Below, piece after piece: positions 22,346-31,048 of a stretch of 64,000 nucleotides of DNA. The number at the start of each line of letters is the position of its first letter. Position 1 is the first letter of the stretch. The stretch spans positions 1-64,000 of the forward strand of contig CAZOAZ010000013.1 in assembly GCA_964577955.1 (NCBI GenBank), written 5' to 3'. Source of the DNA: CADEEX01 sp964577955. Its GTDB lineage: Bacteria; Acidobacteriota; Vicinamibacteria; Vicinamibacterales; CAVVIG01. The notes beneath the pieces were generated by a model, which was not told the DNA's origin, made no database searches, and worked only from the letters and a program-made list of their open reading frames with translations. Both the position numbers and the translations under genes were made by a program.

Positions 22346-23098
22346 CTACAGCGTCAATCCGCCGTCGACTTGAATGACCTGCCCCGTGATGTACGCCGAC
22401 CTGTCCGATCCGAGAAAACACACCACGTGCGCGACATCTTCCGTGGTACCCAGCCGGCCCGCCGGAATGCGCAGCCGCATGCGCTTGAGCCGGTCCTCCG
22501 GCATGACCGACATCATTTCCGTCTCGATAAACCCGGGTGCAACCGCATTGACGCGGACCCCGGAGTCCGCCAGCTCTTTGGAGAGCGCTTTGGTGAAGCC
22601 GATGATGCCAGCCTTGGAGGCCGCGTAGTTGGTTTGCCCCGAGCTCCCGTACACCCCGGCGGCCGAGGTCATGTTGATGATCGAACCGGATCGCTGTTTG
22701 ACGAACTGAAGGGCGAGCGGCTGCGTGACGGAGAACATGCTGCCGAGATTCGTGGTGATGACTTCGTCCCATTGCTCGCGAGTCATGCGCGCCAGCATGG
22801 CATCGCGCGACACACCGGCGTTGTTGACGAGCACGTCGATCCGCCCGAGCTCCAGCGTCACGCTCTTGATCGCCTCCTGCATCCCGCGCGTCTCGGCGAC
22901 GTCGCATTGCATCGCGAGGCAGCGCTGATCGGGATAACGATCCGCCATTTCCGCGCACAGCCGTTCCGCCGCCTCGACGCTCCGCTGGTAGAAGAACGCC
23001 ACCTCGGCGCCCTCTTGAAGGACCGCACGCACCAGCCCGGCGCCGATGCCGCGGGAACCACCGGTGATCAGCACCTTCTTCTGTTCCAGCATCCGCAT
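22346..23098 (-). CDS. Stand-alone 3-oxoacyl-ACP reductase (FabG type), probable trans KR
   Basis: 250 residues, standard FabG length. TGGSRGIG at 12-19, NNAG at 92-95 and the triad Ser145, Tyr158, Lys162 are complete, and the C-terminus ends in the usual VDGGLTL. It lies in the operon between the radical SAM gene (34 nt) and PKS B (47 nt). PKS A, two genes upstream, has KS, AT, DH and ACP but no KR, so this enzyme is the obvious candidate to reduce its beta-keto intermediates and give the DH a substrate. A housekeeping fatty-acid role is less likely given its position, but it could serve both. Confidence 0.9.
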   Translation of the reverse strand: MRMLEQKKVLITGGSRGIGAGLVRAVLQEGAEVAFFYQRSVEAAERLCAEMADRYPDQRCLAMQCDVAETRGMQEAIKSVTLELGRIDVLVNNAGVSRDAMLARMTREQWDEVITTNLGSMFSVTQPLALQFVKQRSGSIINMTSAAGVYGSSGQTNYAASKAGIIGFTKALSKELADSGVRVNAVAPGFIETEMMSVMPEDRLKRMRLRIPAGRLGTTEDVAHVVCFLGSDRSAYITGQVIQVDGGLTL

Positions 23099-23132
23099 AG
23101 TCTCGATCTGCCTTCGATCCGCTGGCGGTCGA

Positions 23133-24578
23133 CTAGCCCACCATCGGCAGGAGTCCGGCAGCCCTGGCCTTGTCGGCCTTGTCGTGGACGACTCGTTCTT
23201 TCAAGTCGCGATACCGTCGCTCGGCCAGCAGGGCCTGGACCATGGGCGTGTAGAACGGGCCGTCTTCGACCAGGCTGATCCGGTCCGGGGTGATCCGGAC
23301 CATTCCGTATTCTTCGAGCGCGGTCCACACGCCCTCGAACTGGTCGTATACGTCGACGCCAAACGCGGAACGATAGGCGCGCCGATCCAGCTCCAACGCA
23401 AACAGGTTGCGGAACACCATGGAGACCTGGAAGTCCTCGCTCTGATGACGGAAGCCGCATTCCACCGGGAATCGGCCCTCGTCGATGGCCGCCTTGTACT
23501 GGGAGAGCTGGCGCCAGTTGATATAGGACCAGTTCCGGCCGTCTGGAAGTGCCGAATCGCCAAAAAACGTGATGGCCGCATACCCCAGTCCGACGGTGTC
23601 CATGCTGTCGAACCGCCGTGTCACGCCCTCCTCGTACCGCCTCGCCGTCGGATCGCCCGGCTTGCGCCAGTTGTATGCCGTGATCTGCTGGAACCCGTGG
23701 CTCTTCAGCAGATCGCGGGACACCTTGTACATCTCCAGGTTGTCCAACGTGGTGGGAAGCTCGTGGTAGTGATTGAGCGCAAAGTCAGTCGGACCACCGA
23801 CGTTCATCTCGTAGTGGGTAATGTCGTACACGCCCCAGGAGATGATCGTCTCGAGATCCTTGACCATCGTCGACACGGTCTGCTGGGGCCAGCCGAAGAT
23901 GATGTCGACGTTGCAGGACAATCCCAATTCGCGCGCCCAGTCCAACGTGTTGGTCACGTGCTTGGTGGTCTGTTTGCGCCCACTCAAGGCATTCAGATGC
24001 TCGTTGATCTGCTGCACGCCGATGCTGACGCGGTTCATGCCGGCGTCCTTGATCGCCTGCATCTTTTCCCGGTTGAAGAGTTGCGGAATGCCCTCGAGCG
24101 TGAGGTCGGCTTCAGGCCCAATCGTTGGAAAGAGATCGCGGACGAGCTTCATCAGCTCGCCGTACATGTTCGCTTTGTATAAGTTGCTGGTGCCACCGCC
24201 GAAGTAGACCCCGCTGAGGGTCGCGCCCTCGAGGCCGTCCCTGTACATGGCCGCTTCCTTCTTCAGATAGTTGAAGAAGTAATCTTCGATGGCCTCGTTC
24301 CCGACGAAGTCTTCGACCGGAAAGAGGCAGTATCCGCACTTGGCGGGCTCGGTCTTGATGCAGTAGGGCACACCGACGTACAGGTTCACGGCCGATCCCC
24401 GGCCGGCGGCGCGAAGCCTTCGCCGGTCGTCGAGCACTTCACCGACCGGCACCTGGTTTTCGGTCCAGTATCGTGGCGACGGGAAGGCGTGCTGAATCTT
24501 GTTCACCTGACGTTTGTCGACGTGGCCTTCGATGTAACGCCGGGCAAAGTCTGCATCGACGGAAAGCGTCCGATTCAT
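23133..24578 (-). CDS. HemN-like radical SAM enzyme
   Basis: 481 residues. The cluster-binding region reads YCIKTEPAKCGYC: Cys73, Cys81, Cys84, that is CX7CX2C rather than the CX3CX2C of HemN. The SAM-binding GGGTS follows at 127-131, then a Glu-containing strand (LTLEGIPQLF), VSIGVQQ and NVDIIFGWP, all typical of coproporphyrinogen-oxidase-like (HemN/HemW) proteins. A C-terminal winged-helix-like region is present. Such proteins include methyltransferases and the cyclopropanases of jawsamycin and CC-1065-type pathways. Placed between a KR-less PKS and a trans KR, it probably modifies an ACP-bound unsaturated chain using SAM. A role in haem synthesis is unlikely here. Confidence 0.88.
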   Translation of the reverse strand: MNRTLSVDADFARRYIEGHVDKRQVNKIQHAFPSPRYWTENQVPVGEVLDDRRRLRAAGRGSAVNLYVGVPYCIKTEPAKCGYCLFPVEDFVGNEAIEDYFFNYLKKEAAMYRDGLEGATLSGVYFGGGTSNLYKANMYGELMKLVRDLFPTIGPEADLTLEGIPQLFNREKMQAIKDAGMNRVSIGVQQINEHLNALSGRKQTTKHVTNTLDWARELGLSCNVDIIFGWPQQTVSTMVKDLETIISWGVYDITHYEMNVGGPTDFALNHYHELPTTLDNLEMYKVSRDLLKSHGFQQITAYNWRKPGDPTARRYEEGVTRRFDSMDTVGLGYAAITFFGDSALPDGRNWSYINWRQLSQYKAAIDEGRFPVECGFRHQSEDFQVSMVFRNLFALELDRRAYRSAFGVDVYDQFEGVWTALEEYGMVRITPDRISLVEDGPFYTPMVQALLAERRYRDLKERVVHDKADKARAAGLLPMVG

Positions 24579-24603
24579 GGGTCCCTCTCGAGTCAGCGTG
24601 TCG

Positions 24604-27600
24604 CTAAACGGTAGGATGCGCTTCGGCCAGGGTGGCGGAAGCCTCTTCCGGCGTGTCGATCACCAGGACCGACTCCAGGATGAATTCTCCAAGCGCGTCG
24701 ATGGTCTGGTAATCCAGGGCTTGCATCGCCTGGTAGCGGAAGTCGAGCTTCTCCTGAATGCGCCGCTGGAGTTCGGTCACCAGCAGGGAATCCAAACCGA
24801 GCTCGAGAAACGCCATCGTCGGATCGATGTTGTCCCAGTCGATCTCCTCGGCGGCCTGGCCCATGATGTCTTTGACTTCCGACGCCAGCCACTTGACGAC
24901 GACGTCGACGCGTTTGGCCTTGGGCAGCGGACGGAGCCGAGCGACCAGTTGCGCCTTCGATTCCGCCAGCGGCGCCGCCGCCTTGGCGGTGGCCACTGCC
25001 GCAACACCGGTCTTGCCCGATGTGAAGGCTGACTTGTTAATCAGCTCCAGCCCCTCGATGTCGGCGAGTACTTCGCCCGCATCGCTGAGCACACGAATGC
25101 GCGCGAGAGCGGCTCGTCCATCGCCATTGCCCTGGAGACTCACATGGCTCCAGACCTGCGCGGGCAACTGCCGCCGCAGCGTCACCGTCTGAATCCCTGC
25201 GGGAATGTACGCCCCGCGGTACTGCTCGGACAGCGTTTGGAGAGCCGCACCGAACACGTGAAGACATCCATCGAGGAGCACGGTGCTCTGGAACGGATGC
25301 TCGTCGGCCCCTTCCTTGTGCGCGGTTGCCGTGATGCGCCCCACCGATTCTCCGGTCCCCGCCTTGCCGCGCCACAACTCCCGCACGTTCGAGAACGACG
25401 CGCCGTATTCGAGACCGGCTTTGCGCAGCTCACCGTAGAAGGGACCGATCGGCAGCCTGGTCTCGGTCCGTCCCAGTTCGTTCTCAATCGAGACCTGTTC
25501 GATGGCGCCGGTCGCGCTGGCGATGCGTCCGCGGCAGTAGCGTTCCTGCGTCCCATCGGCGGCGACCGCGCTGATCACGAACGTGGACTCAGCGGTCTTT
25601 CCCGCCGACTGATGCTCGAGCGTGAGCTGCACGGTCTTCGGCTTCCCGTAGGCCAGAATGAGCGGTCGCTCGAACCTGACCTCTCGCAGCACCGCGGGGT
25701 GCCAATCTTCGCCCTTGGTGGCGGCGAAACCACGCGCGGCCATCTCGAGATAGGCCGTGCCCGGAAATACGGTCGCGTCGAGGATTCGGTGACCGACCCA
25801 CGGATGCTTGGCCGCCAGCGTGACCTCGAACACCGCACCCTTAGCCCCTTCGCTTACCACCTGTCCAATCAGCGGATGCAGATCGCGCTTGACCTTCGCC
25901 GGCGCCGCCAGCGCTTCGGGAATATGCAGCCAATGCGCATCACCGCGGAACGGATACACGGGCAGCGACACGCGATGTCCGTTCGCCCCTTCGAACAGCC
26001 GCGTCAATTGCAGCGGCGCACCGATGACATGCAATGCCGCGAGGGTCTCGAGCATGTGCGCCATGTCCTGTCGATCGCGCTTCAGCGTTGAAATGCACTG
26101 CGCGGAGGACGAGTCGAACATCGCCGACATCGACGCCGTCAACGCCGGCTGCGGTCCCACCTCGAGCAGCACCGTACAGCCAGCCTGTTCGAGGCTCTGA
26201 ACACCCTGGTAGAACATGACCGGTTGACGGACGTGGGCGCTCCAATACGAGGTGGGGACGTCGCGCTGCGCAAAGGTGCCGGTCACGTTCGAGATGATCG
26301 GGATCTTGGCTGGCCCGATCGGGAGCGACGCCGCCACCGCGTTCAGTTCCGCAAGGATCGGTTCCATCAGCGGTGAATGAAAGGCGTGCGAGACCTCGAG
26401 TTCCTTGGCGCGCCGGTTCGCCGCCGCCGCGAGTCGTGCGATCTCGTCCACCGCTCCGGCCTTGCCGGAAACGACGACGCTCAGCGGCCCGTTCACCGCC
26501 GCGATGGAGACGTCGGCCTCCCGTCCGCGAATCCACTCGAGCGCCTCCTCGTACGGCGCCTCCACAGCGAGCATCTTGCCGCCGCGCGGCAACTCCCCCA
26601 TCAGACGGCCACGCGCCACGACGAAGCGCACCGCGCTTTCGAGGTCGAGCACCCCGGCCACGCACGCGGCCACGATCTCCCCGACACTGTGGCCGATGAC
26701 GTAGTCCGGCTCGATGCCCCAATGCTTGAGCAGTTCCGCGAGCGCATACTCCACGGCGAAGAGCGCGGGCTGCACATACCGCGTGTCGCCCAGCCGTTCG
26801 GCCGCCGACGTGCCGAACAATACGTCGTGCAGCGAGACGCCGTCCGCCTCCATGAGCGCGGCGCACCGATCGATCGCGGCTTTGAAGACCGGCTCCAGTT
26901 GATACAGCTGCCGCCCCATCTGCGGGTACTGCGCCCCCTGGCCGGTAAAGACGAACGCCGTCTTCCGCTTCCGTTCGGTCATGGTTTGACCGGCGACGAG
27001 ACCGGTCGGCGTGCGGCCTTCCCGCCAGGTTCGGAGCTTCTCGCGTACTTCGGTCTTGCCTCGGCCGACGATTGCGACCCGATGGCGGAAATGCGACCGT
27101 CCCGTTGCCGCGGTGAACGCAAGGTCGGACAGCGTGGTCGCCGAGTCCTGTGCGAGGAGCCCAATCCACTGATCGGCGACGTTCTGCAAGCCGGCACTGG
27201 ACTTCGCCGACAGCACGATCAGTTCGCAGGGCCGCTCGACGCTCGGGGCGTCGCGCTCCACGATCGGGGCTTCCAGCAGCACGGCATGCGCGTTGGTCCC
27301 GCTGTACCCGAAGGAGTTGACGCCGGCCATCCTCGGGCGCGCGCCGCGCGGCCACGGAATCGTCGTGGTCGGCACCTGGATCGGCGCGTCGCCCACCTGG
27401 ATGTGCGAGTTCAACCGCTTGAAGTGGAGACTCGGAAAGACCACCTCACGATCGAGCGACAGCGCGGCTTTGACCAGGCCGAGAATCCCGGCGCCCGATT
27501 CGATATGGCCGAAGTTGCTCTTCGCCGATCCGACAAACAGCGGCTCGTCTTTCGAGCGTCCGCGGCCATACACGTTGGCCAGCGCCGTCATCTCGATCGG

Positions 27601-28593
27601 ATCGCCGACCGGCGTGCCGGTGCCGTGCGCCTCCACGTATCCGATGTCGTGCGGGATGATGCCGGCGCCGGCGAGCGTCAGGCGCATGACATCTTCCTGG
27701 GCCTGGCCGTTTGGCGCCGTGAGCGCCGGCGTGTGTCCGTCCTGATTGACGCCGGTGCCGATAATGCTGGCGAGAATATGATCGCCGTGCGCGATGGCCA
27801 CCGACTGCCGTCGCAAGACGATCGCCATGCAGCCCTCGCCGCGGACGTACCCATCCGCGCTGTCGTCGAACGCCGCACACCGCCCCACTCGAGACAGCAG
27901 GCCCACCTTGGAAAAGGCGATATGGATGCCGGGGTGCAGGATGGCGCTGACGCCCAGCACGATCGCCGTGTCGCACTCGCCGGCCAGAATGCTCTGGCGG
28001 GCCAGATGCACCGCCACCATCGATCCCGAGCACGCCGTGTCGACGGCCAAGCACGGACCTTCCAGGCCCAGGAAATGCGAAATGCGGCCGGCGGTGATGC
28101 TCATGGCATCGCCGATCGCGTCGTATCCGCTGACGCCCGGGAAACCTTCGTACTTGCTCTTCAGCTGCGCGTAGCCGTTCGTGTTCATCATCGCGAGGAA
28201 GACGCCGGTATCGCTGCCTGCCAGCTCGTCCGCCGACTGCCCCGCGTTGTCGAGGGCGTGCCAGACCGTCTGGAGCGCCATCCGCTGCTGCGGATCCATG
28301 CGCGCCGCCTCGGCGTCCGGGATCCCGAAAAACCCGGCGTCGAACCGCTCGATGTCGCTCATGAAGCCGCCGCGCCGCACGTACGTCTTGCCGGGGACGA
28401 GCGGATCCGCGTCGTAGAGTTCGTCGACATTCCAACGATCCGGCGGCACGTCGGTGACACAGTCCCGGCCATCGCGCAACGTCTCGAACAGGCTCTCGAG
28501 GCTGGAAATGTTTCCGGGCAACTTGCACCCGACCCCGATGATGGCGATTGGATCGTTCTGCGCGTGGGTGGGATGGGGTCGGCTGTTACCCAT
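24604..28593 (-). CDS. Type I PKS lacking a KR: KS-AT-DH-ACP (PKS A)
   Basis: 1329 residues, first gene of the operon. KS is about 14-440 with Cys188 (DTACSGS), His323 and His363. AT is about 545-865 with GHSVG Ser636 and HAFH at 736-739 (malonyl). DH is about 905-1185 with His935 but Asp939 in place of the Gly of HxxxGxxxxP, and Asp1108 in a DxxxH motif. ACP has Ser1269 (LGLDSL). No KR or ER is present: after the DH the chain goes straight through an Ala-rich linker to the ACP. A DH without a KR implies reduction in trans, probably by the FabG-type enzyme two genes on. Iterative use, as in Jaw4, is an attractive inference. It lacks a recognisable loading module, so the starter is unknown. 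Confidence 0.94.
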   Translation of the reverse strand: MGNSRPHPTHAQNDPIAIIGVGCKLPGNISSLESLFETLRDGRDCVTDVPPDRWNVDELYDADPLVPGKTYVRRGGFMSDIERFDAGFFGIPDAEAARMDPQQRMALQTVWHALDNAGQSADELAGSDTGVFLAMMNTNGYAQLKSKYEGFPGVSGYDAIGDAMSITAGRISHFLGLEGPCLAVDTACSGSMVAVHLARQSILAGECDTAIVLGVSAILHPGIHIAFSKVGLLSRVGRCAAFDDSADGYVRGEGCMAIVLRRQSVAIAHGDHILASIIGTGVNQDGHTPALTAPNGQAQEDVMRLTLAGAGIIPHDIGYVEAHGTGTPVGDPIEMTALANVYGRGRSKDEPLFVGSAKSNFGHIESGAGILGLVKAALSLDREVVFPSLHFKRLNSHIQVGDAPIQVPTTTIPWPRGARPRMAGVNSFGYSGTNAHAVLLEAPIVERDAPSVERPCELIVLSAKSSAGLQNVADQWIGLLAQDSATTLSDLAFTAATGRSHFRHRVAIVGRGKTEVREKLRTWREGRTPTGLVAGQTMTERKRKTAFVFTGQGAQYPQMGRQLYQLEPVFKAAIDRCAALMEADGVSLHDVLFGTSAAERLGDTRYVQPALFAVEYALAELLKHWGIEPDYVIGHSVGEIVAACVAGVLDLESAVRFVVARGRLMGELPRGGKMLAVEAPYEEALEWIRGREADVSIAAVNGPLSVVVSGKAGAVDEIARLAAAANRRAKELEVSHAFHSPLMEPILAELNAVAASLPIGPAKIPIISNVTGTFAQRDVPTSYWSAHVRQPVMFYQGVQSLEQAGCTVLLEVGPQPALTASMSAMFDSSSAQCISTLKRDRQDMAHMLETLAALHVIGAPLQLTRLFEGANGHRVSLPVYPFRGDAHWLHIPEALAAPAKVKRDLHPLIGQVVSEGAKGAVFEVTLAAKHPWVGHRILDATVFPGTAYLEMAARGFAATKGEDWHPAVLREVRFERPLILAYGKPKTVQLTLEHQSAGKTAESTFVISAVAADGTQERYCRGRIASATGAIEQVSIENELGRTETRLPIGPFYGELRKAGLEYGASFSNVRELWRGKAGTGESVGRITATAHKEGADEHPFQSTVLLDGCLHVFGAALQTLSEQYRGAYIPAGIQTVTLRRQLPAQVWSHVSLQGNGDGRAALARIRVLSDAGEVLADIEGLELINKSAFTSGKTGVAAVATAKAAAPLAESKAQLVARLRPLPKAKRVDVVVKWLASEVKDIMGQAAEEIDWDNIDPTMAFLELGLDSLLVTELQRRIQEKLDFRYQAMQALDYQTIDALGEFILESVLVIDTPEEASATLAEAHPTV

Positions 28594-28782
28594 AGGTTCT
28601 ATAACCTGAAATGTCGAAAGAGTTCGCTAGTATACGCGCCTTGTCGAGCCTTGCCGCTACCGTACAGCGGGTATTCCACCGGTACGTAAACGAAGAAATC
28701 CGGCCAATCGAACCGGTCGCCGCGCTGACCGCCCGGCGCGGCAAACGCCAGACCATCGTCTAGAGTGTTTCGTGGAAAAGTC
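28594..28782. promoter_or_regulatory. Divergent control region between the PKS operon and the type II thioesterase
   Basis: 189 nt separates two outward-facing genes and must hold both promoters. On the minus strand a TATACT hexamer (28629-28634) lies about 36 nt before the PKS A start, without a convincing -35. AGGTT-CTAT-AACCT (28595-28608), a short dyad, abuts that start and could be an operator or a translational hairpin. A 61-codon minus-strand frame (28599-28784) ending 5 nt before PKS A is open across the region but has no clear ribosome site and is not called as a gene. Confidence 0.5.
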
Positions 28783-29541
28783 ATGCGCAGACCCGACTTC
28801 CTGACGAGGTTCCTTGCGCTTCAACCGAACCCGGCCGCCCGGTTGCGGCTGTATTGCTTTCCAAGCGCAGGCGGCGGCGCGGCGATGCTGCATGCATGGT
28901 TGAAGGGATTGCCCCCGTCCATACAGGTTTGTCCGTTTCAACTGCCAGGCCGGGAAACACGATGGCAGGAGCCGCCCCTGAACCGGCTGCCGCCTTTGGT
29001 GACGCACCTCGCCGATGCGCTCGACCCGCTCCGGGACCTGCCGTTTGCGTTCTTCGGTCACAGCTTTGGCGCGCTCCTCGCGTTTGAGGTCGCCCGGGAA
29101 CTGCGCCGACGTGGCCGGGGCGGCTGCGTCAAGGCTCTGATGTCGGCGCGGATCGCCCCGCAGCAGACGACCGGGTTGCCGCCAATCAGCGGTCTGCCAG
29201 AACCGGAGTTCATTGCCGCATTACAGGCGCGCTACAACGCGATCCCGCATGCCATCCTCGCCGATCGCGAACTGATGACGTTGTACCTGCCGGTCCTGCG
29301 CGCGGACATGGAGATGAGCGAACAGTACGTCCATGTGCCGGAGCCGCCGCTCGAATGTCCGATGACCGTGTTCGGGGGAAGCGACGATCCGACCGTCTCC
29401 CCGAGTCAACTCGAGGAATGGCGTCCTCAGACGTCAGCGGCGTTCAAGGTTCGTGTGTTTCCTGGGGATCATTTCTTTCCGAAGACGAGTCGGGCAGCGT
29501 TCGTTCAGGCCGTTCGGGACGAGTGTCAGGCGTTTCTGTAG
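28783..29541 (+). CDS. Type II thioesterase
   Basis: 252 residues from the ATG at 28783, with GTGGAAAAG upstream; an in-frame GTG at 28765 is less likely. An alpha/beta hydrolase of the external (type II) thioesterase family: GHSFG with Ser94, an acid at Asp201/202 (FGGSDDP) and His230 (PGDHFF). These proteins clear stalled or wrongly primed acyl chains and acetyl groups from PKS and NRPS carrier proteins. It is transcribed away from the PKS operon from the shared region, as is common. It fits as an editing enzyme for a multi-module PKS with one defective AT. Confidence 0.92.
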   Translation: MRRPDFLTRFLALQPNPAARLRLYCFPSAGGGAAMLHAWLKGLPPSIQVCPFQLPGRETRWQEPPLNRLPPLVTHLADALDPLRDLPFAFFGHSFGALLAFEVARELRRRGRGGCVKALMSARIAPQQTTGLPPISGLPEPEFIAALQARYNAIPHAILADRELMTLYLPVLRADMEMSEQYVHVPEPPLECPMTVFGGSDDPTVSPSQLEEWRPQTSAAFKVRVFPGDHFFPKTSRAAFVQAVRDECQAFL

Positions 29542-29553
29542 GAACCTCGGCCT

Positions 29554-29838
29554 CTACTCTCGAATTTCGACGCCCGCGGTCGGATGTTTGCGGAGATAGG
29601 CGCGGACGAACGGACAGACCGCCACGATCCGGAGATGTTCGGCATGCCCGCGATCGATCGCGAACTTAGCAAGGAGGTCGCCGATGTGCCGCCCGCGCAA
29701 CGCTTCGGGCACTTCGGTGTGAACCAGGACGATCTGCCCCGGCGTCCGCTCATAGCGCAGCACGGCCGTGTATCCGTCGACCGTCGTCTCGAACCGGCTC
29801 TCCGCGAAGTTATCGACGACGGCGGGTGTGGTGGACAC
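29554..29838 (-). CDS. Small GNAT-fold N-acetyltransferase (YjdJ-like)
   Basis: 94 residues from the GTG at 29838, preceded at 9 nt by GGGAG; a TTG at 29853 is an alternative. It has the short single-domain GNAT form: VLVHTEVPEALRGRHIGDLL matches the acetyl-CoA pyrophosphate loop, followed by an alpha helix and VCPFVRAYLRKHP, a near-universal signature of the YjdJ group. The acceptor substrate is unknown. It converges on the thioesterase with only 12 nt between and diverges from the DUF2252 gene. Confidence 0.85.
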   Translation of the reverse strand: MSTTPAVVDNFAESRFETTVDGYTAVLRYERTPGQIVLVHTEVPEALRGRHIGDLLAKFAIDRGHAEHLRIVAVCPFVRAYLRKHPTAGVEIRE

Positions 29839-29900
29839 GCGGTGGTCTCCCAATCCTAAGTTCCCGAGTTCCTACAATCCTAAGTTCCTATAATCAGGCC

Positions 29901-30968
29901 GTGTCCATCATCGATTCAACACGGCGCTTTGAAACGTGGCTGGGCCGGTACACGCCGCTCGTCGCCAGGGACATCCGCGAGAAGCACCAGAAGATGGCGG
30001 ACGATCCGTTCACGTTCCTCCGCGCGACGTTCTATCGCTGGCTGGACCAGTGGCCTCACGTCTGTCCTGAGTTGCAGGGGGCACCGCCGGTGCTCGCCGT
30101 CGGCGATCTGCACGTCGAGAACTTCGGCACGTGGCGCGATCGCGAAGGACGTCTGATCTGGGGCGTCAACGACGTGGACGATGCGTGCATGCTGCCGTAC
30201 GCGCAGGATCTCGTGCGGCTGACCGCCAGCGCGTTTCTGGCGCTTCATGAAGGGCACCTGAAGATGCCGCGGCGCGACGTCTGCGGTGCCGTCCTCGACG
30301 GCTACCAGTCGGCGCTGGCGAAAGGCGGACGGCCGATCGTGCTCGCCGAGCGCCACGGCTGGCTCCGAGAGATCGCGGTGAAGGAACTGCGCGACCCCGC
30401 CGGATTCTGGGAGAGGGTGCAGGAACCGGCGAAGGGACGCGACGCGTCCGGCGCCCCGCGCGAGTTGCTGCGCGCGGCCCTGCCGAAACCGGCGAAGGGC
30501 CAGACGATCATCCCGCGGTCGGGCGGCGTCGGCAGTCTCGGCCGCCGCCGATTCGCGATCATCGCCAACGCCGGCGGGTCGCTCGTCGCCCGTGAAGCCA
30601 AGGCGCTCGTGCCGTCGGCGCTCGCATTTCTCACCGGCAATGCCGATCCGCCGCTGGCGCGGGCGCGACTGCTCGACAACGCCGTGAGGGTCGCCGACCC
30701 GTTTCTGTCGTTCGAGAAGGGGTGGGCCGTCCGGCGCCTCGCGCCGGACTGTCTGAAGATCGAAATCGCCGACTTCCCCAAGGCGGCGGCCGAACGGAAG
30801 CTCCTCCGCGCGATGGGATGGGAAACCGCCAATCTGCATCTCGCCACCGGAACCGCCGCGCGACTCCGCAAGGATCTCGAGAGCCGGCCGGAGCGCTGGC
30901 TGCAGGAAGCCGCCACGGCAATGGTCAACGAGGTCCGCACCGACTTCGACCTCTGGCGTCGTCGGTAG
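29901..30968 (+). CDS. DUF2252 family protein
   Basis: 355 residues from the GTG at 29901. Family hallmarks are KMADDPFTFLRATFYRW near the N-terminus and GDLHVENFG with NDVDDACMLPYAQDLVRL, an arrangement reminiscent of the catalytic and metal loops of aminoglycoside-phosphotransferase or kinase folds. The biochemical role of DUF2252 is not established. The start is preceded by two near-copies of CAATCCTAAGTTCC (29851 and 29875), whose role is unclear. The stop runs into a repeat tract. Confidence 0.85.
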   Translation: MSIIDSTRRFETWLGRYTPLVARDIREKHQKMADDPFTFLRATFYRWLDQWPHVCPELQGAPPVLAVGDLHVENFGTWRDREGRLIWGVNDVDDACMLPYAQDLVRLTASAFLALHEGHLKMPRRDVCGAVLDGYQSALAKGGRPIVLAERHGWLREIAVKELRDPAGFWERVQEPAKGRDASGAPRELLRAALPKPAKGQTIIPRSGGVGSLGRRRFAIIANAGGSLVAREAKALVPSALAFLTGNADPPLARARLLDNAVRVADPFLSFEKGWAVRRLAPDCLKIEIADFPKAAAERKLLRAMGWETANLHLATGTAARLRKDLESRPERWLQEAATAMVNEVRTDFDLWRRR

Positions 30969-31048
30969 TCAGTCGTCGGTAGTCGGTAGGGACAGCCTTT
31001 AGGCTGTCCGATCACGATCACGAGCCGAAAGGCTGAAGCCTGTCCCTA
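30969..31048. repeat. Palindromic repeat tract (GGACAGCCT-TT-AGGCTGTCC)
   Basis: Contains GTCGGTAGT direct repeats and a perfect 9-bp palindrome at 30990-31009. A second copy (AGGCTGAAGCCTGTCCCTACC) ends at 31050. The CTACC end supplies, on the minus strand, the CGG TAG that closes the GIY-YIG gene. It separates two convergent genes and could act as a bidirectional terminator. Confidence 0.75.

Noticed and set aside
22299..22958. Upstream extension of the PKS B frame
   Set aside because: It overlaps the FabG gene in another frame; the extra residues are Arg/Gly-rich. The KS begins directly after the ATG at 22298.
23133..24578. Haem biosynthesis gene hemN or hemW
   Set aside because: The altered cysteine spacing and its place inside a PKS operon argue against a housekeeping haem role.
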